Virus record (IMG/VR): IMGVR_UViG_3300037321_000150
Span: 1-42,400 of that record
Reading direction: 5' to 3' (one strand)
DNA length: 42,400 bases
Source of the DNA: a virus
The position numbers and the translations under genes are program-made. Each line of letters opens with the position of its first letter. Positions within the stretch are counted from its first letter, which is position 1. Below the pieces are notes generated by a model that did not search any database, had not been told where the DNA came from, and worked only from the letters and a program-made list of their open reading frames with translations. This document shows, in pieces, positions 29,744 through 36,796 of the stretch.

Positions 29744-32482
29744 TTATTGCAGTGTAGGTCTATGCTTTAAGTTTAGCCCGAATAAATCTTCTAACTTACT
29801 GTATTCCAGTTCGCAAGCTCTTTTCTCTGGTATTGTTGTTGCTTGCGAACTGCCCGTTCCATCGTTCATGAAGCGAATAGACTTTTGCATCTGCTGCCAG
29901 TCGCTCAGGCCGGCAAGTGTAGTCAGCTCGGTCTGAATGGTGTCGCGATCGGGCGCCGACTTGTAAAATAGCTGTCGATACTTCTGTTGGAACAAATTGT
30001 ACAATTTCGGGAAATGAAGCTTCACCATGGCACCATCAAACCGGAAGTGGTACTCATCATGGATCTGGCCGGCATCGAACAGCATTTGTATAATCTCGAA
30101 GAACTCGGCAATCGACTTACTCTCGTTCTGAATCCGCCACTGCCGCATGATGTACATCTCCCCGATCCGCACAAACTCTTCCAGTATCTCGTCTTCACTA
30201 TCGGCCTGCTCTGGCAGCATATTGATGCGCCCAAAACAGTGGAGCGTGAGCGGTGCCGCCATAATCTGGGCAAGATTAGCGTATAGACGCTCGGCCACTT
30301 GCTGGCCATCGAAGCGTTTTTTCAATGCCTTATACAATCGGTTATAACTAACAAGATAGTTATCATTCATTTCCAGGTCTTCTCTATACGTCAGTAGCTC
30401 TACCGTCATGTGGCCAAGGCCGCGCTCCTGTATTTCTTCGAGCTGTTGGTAGGCTGTCCGTTGCACATCGCTTTTTTCTTGGTTACTGATGGGCACAAAC
30501 ACGCATCTCGAAAAGAAAATTGGGTTGTCGGGTATGTAGTTGCTTGTAAGCGCCAAGGCGCTGTGTATCTCCACGGTGCTGGTATCAATACTATTGAAGT
30601 CAGCGGTCGACTTGTGGTAGCCATCATTATCGTAGGCCGCTTGCAGAAGTCCTTCGTGCTGAAACTCATTATGAAACTCATCGAACCAGGTCACGGCGTT
30701 GCTGGTTTGGCTCATCAGCTTCACCAGCGCGGCTTCTGTATTCTTACTTTTCAGGTTCACGCCATCTTGTTTCCGACCGAAGCCAGCGGTCAGTATCCGT
30801 ACCATGGAGCTCTTTCCGGTACCGGCCCCACCTTTCAAGAATAAGATCGGAGAGAAGTTCTTGTACCGTACACCCAGATCACGAAACAGGGAGAAAATGT
30901 AGAAGCACGCAGGCAAAAAACTATTCTCATAGCCATGTGCCGTGTTGTAGTACTTCCAGAAGTCCCCGTACGACACCTTCTGATCTGTGAGCTCGTAGCG
31001 TGCCTGGCGTATCTTGGTCTGTACGGGCATCGAAAGGTGCAGGCCATTGGCGGCTACGATACTGAACGCATCCGGTGTAAGCAGCTGCTTCGTTTTGACG
31101 TTAAAGGCCACATTGGCGAAAAAGTATACGCTACTCGGTACGTGGTAGCCATACCTGATCACCTTGGCAGCGGTGTTGAACTCGGTCTGGGTGAACAGGT
31201 AGCTCTGCAATTCATCCAGGTGTGAGTCTTTGAGCTTGAAGCCGATCTGCTTGGTGGCCAAGATGTTTTTCAGCTTCCGGGCCGAGCAAAACTCATCGTG
31301 CAGTACTTCAATGAACTCATTGCGGCCGTCGGTCATCTTCACTTCCAGCACCCAAGTCACGTTTTCCTGCTCGTCTTCGGTCTTGTATTTGACGAAGAGC
31401 TGAAAATTAGGCGCGACGTTCTCCCAGTGCTTGCCGGCCTTGATGATAATGCCACCATCCTCCCGGTAGATCACCGTCGTCTCGTTCCAGGTCTCCATGT
31501 CGGTAGGCGACTTCTTCCCGGCCTTTTTAGCCACCACTCCCTTCTGATCGGGCGGCGTGGGCGTACTTGATTGGGCGGTTTTGCGCTTCGGCTTGCTCAC
31601 ATCGACGCCGTAATCCTTGGCAATCTGGAAAAACTTAGCCGGCGTCGTGAACCGGGAGGTTTTCAGGGCGTTGTCGTACTTGGCGTCAGTATCTTTCTCG
31701 TCATACTTGGCATTCAGTCGGCTGATGCGGTGAAAATACCACCGCCCCCCTTCGCCCAGCGTGGCCATGCAGAAGGCTATCATGAGCCATTCTTGGCCAT
31801 AATCGTTACAGATATCCATCTGATGATGCTCAATGCGCTCTACTACGGCTGCAATATGGCGCTCGGTATCACTGGCGTCGGCCAGTTGCTGGGCTTCGGT
31901 GCGCGGCTTAGGAGCGGCGGCATTTCTGATGCTGTACACCTTGGCGGCTTCGTTCAGGTAGGCGTCGGGGTCGTAGCTAAGAAAGCACGCTCGGCTACAA
32001 TCGCTGCCGCTAGGGTCTACCTGTTCGGCTTCTGAGAGCTTATACGTCGTGTTGAAGTAGTGCGCCAGATCGGCGAAGACTGCCTTATGGTTCTGAGCAT
32101 CGACCTTGCACTTCACTACGCATTTCAGCCCCTTGCCGCTGGGCGACACAAAACAAGCCGCCACGTAAGGATCGGCCTGGAACTGGATGCGTAGCATGGC
32201 CACGTCGGCAATGTGGTCGAAATCGACCACGATAAAGCCACTATGATTTTTCAGGTTCGCCGCCAGCCGAGTAGGGCTGAACGTGCCAGAGAAGGTCACG
32301 TAATCCAGATCCTTCTTGAAGAAATCAGCGGCTTTTTTGCTGGTCTGCTCCCGAATGGCCAGCACCTGTTGCTTGAAAGTGTCGGACCTTATTCGCCCGA
32401 TCACCGTATCCAGCGTCGTGACGCCATCCGGTTTCTTATTCGTAATGCCGCCTACGAAAAAATTAAATTGTGCCTGAGCCAT
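29744..32482 (-). CDS. Primase-helicase (VirE-N/BT4734-like, PriCT-2-like and SF3-like ATPase)
   Basis: 912 residues. The N-terminal region has IVVDFDHI (84-91) and FVSPSGKGLKCVVK (111-124), the pattern of the VirE-N/BT4734-like primase domain. Next, WLMIAFCMATLGEGGRWYFHRISR (about 232-255) looks like PriCT-2. The C-terminal half carries Walker A GGAGTGKSS at 551-559 and Walker B VTWFDEFHN at 597-605, as in D5/SF3-type replicative helicases. It would prime and unwind phage DNA. A terminator-like structure stands just before the gene, so its expression may be attenuated. Confidence 0.85.
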   Translation of the reverse strand: MAQAQFNFFVGGITNKKPDGVTTLDTVIGRIRSDTFKQQVLAIREQTSKKAADFFKKDLDYVTFSGTFSPTRLAANLKNHSGFIVVDFDHIADVAMLRIQFQADPYVAACFVSPSGKGLKCVVKCKVDAQNHKAVFADLAHYFNTTYKLSEAEQVDPSGSDCSRACFLSYDPDAYLNEAAKVYSIRNAAAPKPRTEAQQLADASDTERHIAAVVERIEHHQMDICNDYGQEWLMIAFCMATLGEGGRWYFHRISRLNAKYDEKDTDAKYDNALKTSRFTTPAKFFQIAKDYGVDVSKPKRKTAQSSTPTPPDQKGVVAKKAGKKSPTDMETWNETTVIYREDGGIIIKAGKHWENVAPNFQLFVKYKTEDEQENVTWVLEVKMTDGRNEFIEVLHDEFCSARKLKNILATKQIGFKLKDSHLDELQSYLFTQTEFNTAAKVIRYGYHVPSSVYFFANVAFNVKTKQLLTPDAFSIVAANGLHLSMPVQTKIRQARYELTDQKVSYGDFWKYYNTAHGYENSFLPACFYIFSLFRDLGVRYKNFSPILFLKGGAGTGKSSMVRILTAGFGRKQDGVNLKSKNTEAALVKLMSQTSNAVTWFDEFHNEFQHEGLLQAAYDNDGYHKSTADFNSIDTSTVEIHSALALTSNYIPDNPIFFSRCVFVPISNQEKSDVQRTAYQQLEEIQERGLGHMTVELLTYREDLEMNDNYLVSYNRLYKALKKRFDGQQVAERLYANLAQIMAAPLTLHCFGRINMLPEQADSEDEILEEFVRIGEMYIMRQWRIQNESKSIAEFFEIIQMLFDAGQIHDEYHFRFDGAMVKLHFPKLYNLFQQKYRQLFYKSAPDRDTIQTELTTLAGLSDWQQMQKSIRFMNDGTGSSQATTIPEKRACELEYSKLEDLFGLNLKHRPTLQ

Positions 32483-32493
32483 GTGTTTTTGAG

Positions 32494-32585
32494 AAAAAAA
32501 ACCCCCCTGCTCTCATAGCCCGGCAAAGCCAGGCTCGAGAAGCACTTATAAAACCCTCAAAACTACAAGTATGAAAGCAGGGGGG
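32494..32585 (-). terminator. Large structured terminator/attenuator ahead of primase-helicase
   Basis: Positions 32570-32585 (TATGAAAGCAGGGGGG) pair with 32502-32517 (CCCCCCTGCTCTCATA) over 16 positions with one mismatch or wobble. An inner stem is formed by AGCCYGGC/GCCRGGCT around 32516-32534, and eight Us follow on the minus strand (32494-32501). It ends 11 bases before the primase-helicase ATG. Confidence 0.7.
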
Positions 32586-32592
32586 AGGGGAA

Positions 32593-32838
32593 TTAATGAG
32601 AAAGGGCCAGCAGTTCGCGCAGGGCGATGTCGCGCTTGGTGACAACTTGCCGCTTGTTGCACCCGTAGCGCAGGAATATGCGCAGATCGGTGCGGAAACG
32701 GTTGTCACGGGCGGCCCTGAACCAGATGTCGTAGGTGTACAGCAAGTCCAATGGCGGCTGCCAGGTACGCTCCAAGCCGGCGCACAAGGCGGCGGCCCAG
32801 GTGCGACTTTGGTTTATTGTTTTGCTTTCTGGCTTCAT
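32593..32838 (-). CDS. Small basic early protein
   Basis: 81 residues, rich in Arg and aromatic residues (RTWQPPLDLLYTYDIWFRAARDNRFRTDLRIFLRYG). The ATG overlaps the previous stop (ATGA at 32835-32838). It may bind nucleic acid given its charge; no motif supports this. It is the last gene before the terminator-like structure. Confidence 0.65.
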   Translation of the reverse strand: MKPESKTINQSRTWAAALCAGLERTWQPPLDLLYTYDIWFRAARDNRFRTDLRIFLRYGCNKRQVVTKRDIALRELLALSH

Positions 32839-33119
32839 AATAATTGAGCTGTTGCATGGTCAGTGGGTTTTTCCATTTTCGATAAGAAATTACAGACCGC
32901 CGTCATGGCGTCATTCTCGTTGGTGAAACCAGGTAAGAACACATCTTCTTCCGGCTGCCTCACCACGGCCTCAAACTGGTAGTGGTTGCGGTATACTGTG
33001 GCCAGGTGGTTGGTTTCCTGCCGGGGCATACCGTCGGCATAGTCGGCCACGATGCGCTCGATGTACACATAGGTGTCGTGGTGGAACGGCGAAGAAAACC
33101 AAGCGCGTTGTCTACGCAT
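32835..33119 (-). CDS. Small early protein, unknown
   Basis: 94 residues from the ATG at 33119 (MRRQRAWFSSPFHHDTYVYIE), chosen because it overlaps the upstream stop (ATGCGTAG); the longer frame upstream translates the neighbouring gene out of frame. Mixed alpha-beta, no motif recognised. Confidence 0.65.
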   Translation of the reverse strand: MRRQRAWFSSPFHHDTYVYIERIVADYADGMPRQETNHLATVYRNHYQFEAVVRQPEEDVFLPGFTNENDAMTAVCNFLSKMEKPTDHATAQLL

Positions 33120-33477
33120 CGCAGCCTCCTTTCGCGCAAAAACGGCTGTGGGCACCACGAGCTTGGGCAGTGCCAAATCTACGTGCGCAAGTCGGGCAAG
33201 GGAAGGACATAACTCCCTGGCTCTCGATGGAGTCGACGCAGGCCCCGGCGGTGGCGTCGTCGATGATGGCCAGAAGCTTGGCCCGGCGCTGCTCATCTTT
33301 GCTTTCCAGCCAGCTTTTGGGCGCGATCATCAGCGCCCAGCAGTCCACAATGATGGCATTGAGGCACTGGCGCTCGATGAAGGCATCGCCTTGGGCGGCC
33401 GTCATGCGGTCGTAGTGGTCGTCTAGCCGTTGGTGGCGGAAGGCTCGCGGGGCGGCTTTTGGGGTTGTTGGATTCAT
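33112..33477 (-). CDS. Early protein with C-terminal CCHC-type zinc knuckle
   Basis: 121 residues. The N-terminal two thirds are helical. Near the C-terminus Cys94, Cys97, His110 and Cys114 (CPTCARRF...GAHSRFC) make a C2HC zinc finger, suggesting nucleic-acid or protein binding. It is coupled to the next gene by an 8-base overlap. A leader-like sequence related to the early-gene repeats lies just upstream (33485-33507). Confidence 0.7.
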   Translation of the reverse strand: MNPTTPKAAPRAFRHQRLDDHYDRMTAAQGDAFIERQCLNAIIVDCWALMIAPKSWLESKDEQRRAKLLAIIDDATAGACVDSIESQGVMSFPCPTCARRFGTAQARGAHSRFCAKGGCDA

Positions 33478-33507
33478 CTGATTAGATGTTTAAGGGGTGA
33501 AAAATTG

Positions 33508-33624
33508 TTACTCGGGTTGTTGGGGAACTTCGTTTTCGAAGTTCTTCTTGGCTTGGCCTACGAGCCAACCGCCCAAGACGATCAGGGACACATAGACCAG
33601 GCAATAGAGTGTGATGTATAGCAT
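33508..33624 (-). CDS. Tiny single-pass membrane protein
   Basis: 38 residues from the ATG at 33624: MLYITLYCLVYVSLIVLGGW, then LVGQAKKNFENEVPQQPE. One transmembrane helix is followed by a charged tail. Its place at the start of the early operon could suit a superinfection-exclusion or host-membrane function, which is speculation. It fits cleanly between neighbours, 35 bases after the 33660 gene. Confidence 0.55.
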   Translation of the reverse strand: MLYITLYCLVYVSLIVLGGWLVGQAKKNFENEVPQQPE

Positions 33625-33659
33625 AGCAACAGGGGTCAGGATGCCTTATAGTGAATTGA

Positions 33660-33977
33660 TTATTGATTTTCCTTCTGCTTAGAAGCTCTTTTGCGCCGCG
33701 CGGCGGGTGGGGCAGCTTGGGGCCGCACCAGGCCCTGCTTGCGGATGGTGGGCTGGCCACTGACCACTGCATTCATGTCGGCCACTATAAGCCGAAGGGT
33801 TTCGTTCCCGGTAGTCCGGTTGGAAATGTTCCGCCAGGCAGCCAATCCGGTTGCGGTATTGTGCCAAGGGTTCATCTTTTTTAGCTTTGATCTCCACTTG
33901 CGCCCGTACACCGGGTACAGTTCATCGAACTCCCCAAGTAGGATTTCCTTAGTACCGATTAATAAATCTTCTTGCAT
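33660..33977 (-). CDS. First gene of the early operon, unknown
   Basis: 105 residues, MQEDLLIGTKEILLGEFDEL start, with KWRSKLKKMNPWHNTATGL and a basic Arg/Lys/Ala-rich tail (PAARRKRASKQKENQ). Its position opposite the repressor, with operators between, is where Cro or an early regulator is expected. I see no clear helix-turn-helix, so only the positional argument supports that. Confidence 0.65.
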   Translation of the reverse strand: MQEDLLIGTKEILLGEFDELYPVYGRKWRSKLKKMNPWHNTATGLAAWRNISNRTTGNETLRLIVADMNAVVSGQPTIRKQGLVRPQAAPPAARRKRASKQKENQ

Positions 33978-34001
33978 TGTAAATGTGCTTGGTTTGTTAT
34001 C

Positions 34002-34042
34002 TTTACGTCATAATTATTATGACGTAAATATTATGACGTAAA
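34002..34042. promoter_or_regulatory. Operator 1: 27-base perfect palindrome plus extra half-site
   Basis: TTTACGTCATAAT (34002-34014), a central T, and ATTATGACGTAAA (34016-34028) form a perfect palindrome. The half-site ATTATGACGTAAA repeats at 34030-34042. It lies 25 bases upstream of the leftward early gene. Confidence 0.75.
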
Positions 34043-34047
34043 TGTAA

Positions 34048-34092
34048 GGTACAATATTGTACCATGCAAGATATGTAGGTACAATATTGTGC
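34048..34092. promoter_or_regulatory. Operator 2: GGTACAATATTGTACC and a second copy
   Basis: Perfect 16-base palindrome GGTACAATATTGTACC at 34048-34063. An imperfect copy GGTACAATATTGTGC lies at 34078-34092, exactly 30 bases apart, so on the same face of the helix. It precedes the repressor gene and probably overlaps its promoter. Confidence 0.75.
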
Positions 34093-34119
34093 TATTCAAC
34101 AAGAAAAATTCTCATCCCT

Positions 34120-34671
34120 TTGGAAATCAGCGGCGAAGACATAAAGAAGTTTCGAGAAAAAAACGGAATCACCCAGTCTAGGCTAGGCCAAATGATAGGC
34201 GTCCATAAGAACACCATCATAAATTATGAGAAAGGAGAGGTTATCCCTGAATCAAAGCAGCGACTCCTATCAGACATTATAAAAGAAGCCAGTAACTTGG
34301 TGCAAGAGCTAAACTCTCCTCGCTACGGTAATATATCGACGCTCGGGAACCGAATCAGGGAAAAACGCGAAATGAAAGGACTCACTTTGCAGCAACTAGC
34401 TGACTTTGTGGGGAAACAGAACAAAACGGTAGTATCAAGCTGGGAACTTGACAAAAATGAGCCATCAGTTTCGGACATTAGGAAAATAGCAGAAGCTCTG
34501 GGCATAACCACCAGCTATCTAATCGATGGCGTTGACGAGAGAATTCCAGAGGGCAAAGTTTTGGTCGATTCGGGCCGGTACGCCCGGATGCTGGAAGAGC
34601 TCAACGACCAAAAGGATAAGCAGCTGAAAGAGAAAGAGGTGCAACTAAAAAGCCTAAAAAATAATCACTAG
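34120..34671 (+). CDS. Phage repressor with two XRE-type HTH domains
   Basis: 183 residues if started at TTG 34120 (MEISGEDIKKFREKNGITQS). This start is chosen because frames opening earlier would translate the operator palindromes; it is uncertain. Two helix-turn-helix domains are visible: about 7-45 (FREKNGITQSRLGQMIGVHKNTIINYEKG) and about 77-130 (IREKREMKGLTLQQLADFVGKQ, then SSWELDKNEPSVSDIRKIAEALG). The C-terminus is a charged coiled region (LEELNDQKDKQLKEKE), likely for dimer formation. There is no S24 peptidase domain, so LexA-style self-cleavage is not expected. Probable lysogeny regulator. Confidence 0.8.
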   Translation: MEISGEDIKKFREKNGITQSRLGQMIGVHKNTIINYEKGEVIPESKQRLLSDIIKEASNLVQELNSPRYGNISTLGNRIREKREMKGLTLQQLADFVGKQNKTVVSSWELDKNEPSVSDIRKIAEALGITTSYLIDGVDERIPEGKVLVDSGRYARMLEELNDQKDKQLKEKEVQLKSLKNNH

Positions 34672-34780
34672 CTTATTTCTTGCTCATAATTAATGCAATC
34701 TGATCTGCAAAAATAGGTTATTTTGCGTATAGCCCGCCACGGAGTGGGAAAGGATTTTAAACTTAAATAGATCAAATACA

Positions 34781-35350
34781 ATGAAAACTCATCTTTTATT
34801 TTTTGCCGCAGTACTAATTAGTAATATCTCCCTGGCTCAGAAATTCCCGACAGACCCAGAGACGAAGAAAATCACCTACACGGAGGTGATTGAGGTGCCG
34901 GGCTTGAAAAAGGAAGACCTGTACAACCGAGCGAAGGCGTGGTTTGTGACAGCCACAGGCGCAACCAAGCTTGCCTTGGAGCTGGAAGACAAGGAAACTG
35001 GCAAGCTGCTGGGCAAGGTCAACAACCCCATCAAGATCAACAACCCGCCCCTAAACAACAAATTTGAGGTGGGATCGGTGATCTACAACATCACCGTGAT
35101 CGTGAAGGACGATAAGTACAAGTACACCTTCACCGACTTCACGCACGACTCCGATGGTCGGGCCAAAATAATGTCCTGCGGGGCATTCGAAAACAAAAAA
35201 TCAACGGCCAAGAGTTTGCTCACTGGCGAAATGCCAACTAACTGGCAATGGAACAAAATCAAATCTGACACCGAGGAGCAGGTGATGAGCCAGATTGAGT
35301 CCCTGAAAAAAGCCTTGGCCAGTGCGGGTAAAAAAGAAACTGATTTTTAG
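34781..35350 (+). CDS. Secreted DUF4468-like protein (possible lysogenic conversion gene)
   Basis: 189 residues. A signal peptide (MKTHLLFFAAVLISNISLA, 1-19) is followed by a domain with ITYTEVIEVPGLKKEDLYNRAKAWF (about 30-54) and GSVIYNITVIVKDDKYKYTFTDF. This is the DUF4468 (TBP-like fold) pattern of exported Bacteroidota proteins. It is on the plus strand next to the att site, the usual place for genes expressed from the prophage that alter the host surface. The function of the family is unknown. Confidence 0.7.
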   Translation: MKTHLLFFAAVLISNISLAQKFPTDPETKKITYTEVIEVPGLKKEDLYNRAKAWFVTATGATKLALELEDKETGKLLGKVNNPIKINNPPLNNKFEVGSVIYNITVIVKDDKYKYTFTDFTHDSDGRAKIMSCGAFENKKSTAKSLLTGEMPTNWQWNKIKSDTEEQVMSQIESLKKALASAGKKETDF

Positions 35351-35360
35351 CATTTCCATG

Positions 35361-35377
35361 GTGCCAGTTACGTGCCA
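35361..35377 (+). repeat. 17-base arm-type repeat, left copy
   Basis: GTGCCAGTTACGTGCCA, matching the copy at 35555-35571 at 16 of 17 positions. Each copy contains two GTGCCA direct repeats. The pair flanks the att core, as arm-type integrase sites do. Confidence 0.6.
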
Positions 35378-35461
35378 ATGCCAGCACAAAAAGCCCGAAT
35401 GCCAGTTGAATTCTAAGCAAAAATAGCCCTCACAGGCTGCAAATGGATAATGAGTAAGAAA

Positions 35462-35494
35462 CTTAGGAGGGTTCGAATCCCTCCGTCTCCACCA
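35462..35494 (+). other. attP-like core: 3' end of a tRNA or tmRNA gene
   Basis: A complete T arm (GAGGG-TTCGAAT-CCCTC, 35467-35483), acceptor 3' strand CGTCTCC (35484-35490), discriminator A and CCA (35492-35494). U at acceptor position 70 would allow the G3-U70 pair of tRNA-Ala and tmRNA. No 5' half precedes it, so this is the copied 3' end carried by the phage as its attachment core, beside the integrase. Confidence 0.75.
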
Positions 35495-35499
35495 GAGTT

Positions 35500-35535
35500 A
35501 AGCGGCTCGAAATCAGGGATTTCGGGCCGCTTTTT
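35500..35535 (+). terminator. Rho-independent terminator carried with the tRNA/tmRNA end
   Basis: AAGCGGC with GCCGCTT and CGAAAT with ATTTCG form a strong nested stem, followed by T5. It would end the host tRNA or tmRNA transcript after integration. Confidence 0.8.
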
Positions 35536-35554
35536 GCGTAAGGGAATGGCCCAA

Positions 35555-35571
35555 GTGCCAGCTACGTGCCA
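35555..35571 (+). repeat. 17-base arm-type repeat, right copy
   Basis: GTGCCAGCTACGTGCCA, same orientation as the copy at 35361, 194 bases apart with the att core between. It lies between the terminator and the integrase start. Confidence 0.6.
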
Positions 35572-35599
35572 GTACCTTATCGAAACGCAGGGCCTTTTT

Positions 35600-36772
35600 A
35601 TGCCAAAAATCCCAGAGAAATACCCCTACCGTGAGGCCGTTTTGTCGGATGCTAAGGGCGATGTTTCCAAAAAGTGGTACATCAATTATTACGCGTGGTC
35701 GGAGCGGCAGGGCAAGCTGATCCGCAAGCGCGTGGTCATTAACCAGCCGACCGCCAAGCAGCGATACGAGCAAGCGAAAGCCATCATCGTGCTGATTAAT
35801 GTGGAGCTGAGGGCGGGGGCGGTCGTAGAGCCGATTCCGGTCGTAGAGCCTGCGGTGAGGGCGACGATGGCCATGGACGAAGCCGTGGCCTTTTTCCAGA
35901 AGGTGAAAAAGGCCACAGTGAGCCAGAACACCGTGAAGGCTTATGCGAAGGATTTGAAAGAGTTTTTGGCCTTCCTGAAAAAAGAGGAGCTGGAAAAACT
36001 GCCGCTGGTTGATTTCTGCCTGGACGATGCCTGGGCATTTTCGGACTACCTCGATCAGAAAAATATTGCCAAAAAAACCTACAGTAATTTCATCGGCACC
36101 CTGCGGGGGATGTGGGCGCACCTGATCGGGCGAGAGATTATTGCCGAAAACCCTTTTCTGAAAATCCCGAAACGGAAGGGCGGCAAGACGCAGCACATTC
36201 CCTACCAGCCTGCGCAGGTAAGGATTTTCCGGCAGATTTGCCTGCACGTTGAGCAGGATAACCAGCTTTGGCTGTTCGTCAATTTCATTTATTACTGCTT
36301 TTTTCGCCCCGCCGCCGAAGCCCAGAAGTTACAGGTTAAGCACATCCTGAAACGGACGATTATCGTGCCGGGAACCATTGCGAAAAACGGCGACTCGGAA
36401 CACGTGCGGATTCCGTCAGGGCTGGAAAAATTGATTGAGGAATACCAGCTCCGCTCCTACCCTCCCGGCTATTATGTGTTTTCGACGCTGGGCGTACCTG
36501 GGCCGGAGGCGGTGGGAGAGCGCTATATGTACACGCATAACCGGATCATTCTGGAATTGGCCCAATTCACCGATCAGCAGTACGACCTTTATGGATTTAA
36601 GCACACGGGCGTTATCGCGCTTTACCTGGCCACGCGTGACATTAAGCTGATCCAAGCCCAATGCCGACATAAGGACATCTCGACGACAGACATTTACCTG
36701 CGAGACTTGGGGCTTTTTCTCGATCAGGATGCGCTGGATATTTTCCCGGATCCCGGGCGGGATCATACCTAG
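35600..36772 (+). CDS. int: Tyrosine-family integrase
   Basis: 390 residues from the ATG at 35600 (MPKIPEKYPYREAVLSD). Earlier in-frame starts would translate the tRNA end and terminator, so they are rejected. A SAM-like core-binding domain spans about 90-185 and the catalytic domain about 200-375: Arg236 in CFFRPAAEAQKL, His335 in GFKHTG (Lys334 next to it, as in many Bacteroidota integrases), His357 in CRHKDIS, and nucleophile Tyr366. It integrates and excises the phage at the tRNA/tmRNA end directly upstream. It is convergent with the tail gene at 36797. Confidence 0.92.
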   Translation: MPKIPEKYPYREAVLSDAKGDVSKKWYINYYAWSERQGKLIRKRVVINQPTAKQRYEQAKAIIVLINVELRAGAVVEPIPVVEPAVRATMAMDEAVAFFQKVKKATVSQNTVKAYAKDLKEFLAFLKKEELEKLPLVDFCLDDAWAFSDYLDQKNIAKKTYSNFIGTLRGMWAHLIGREIIAENPFLKIPKRKGGKTQHIPYQPAQVRIFRQICLHVEQDNQLWLFVNFIYYCFFRPAAEAQKLQVKHILKRTIIVPGTIAKNGDSEHVRIPSGLEKLIEEYQLRSYPPGYYVFSTLGVPGPEAVGERYMYTHNRIILELAQFTDQQYDLYGFKHTGVIALYLATRDIKLIQAQCRHKDISTTDIYLRDLGLFLDQDALDIFPDPGRDHT

Positions 36773-36796
36773 AAGCCAATACCGAATCAAATAAAA

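Noticed and set aside
33120-33296. N-terminal extension of the 32835-33119 gene
   Set aside because: The Pro/Ser/Ala-rich stretch is the shadow of the zinc-finger gene; the ATG overlapping that gene's stop is the natural start.
34057-34119. Repressor start at the TTG 34057
   Set aside because: This start lies inside the operator palindromes and adds residues unlike the HTH domain; a later start is more likely.
35450-35494. Complete functional tRNA gene
   Set aside because: Only the T arm and acceptor 3' strand are present; no D arm, anticodon arm or 5' acceptor strand was found upstream.
35450-35599. Longer integrase start at 35450
   Set aside because: It would translate the tRNA/tmRNA end and its terminator into protein; the ATG at 35600 gives a normal integrase N-terminus.
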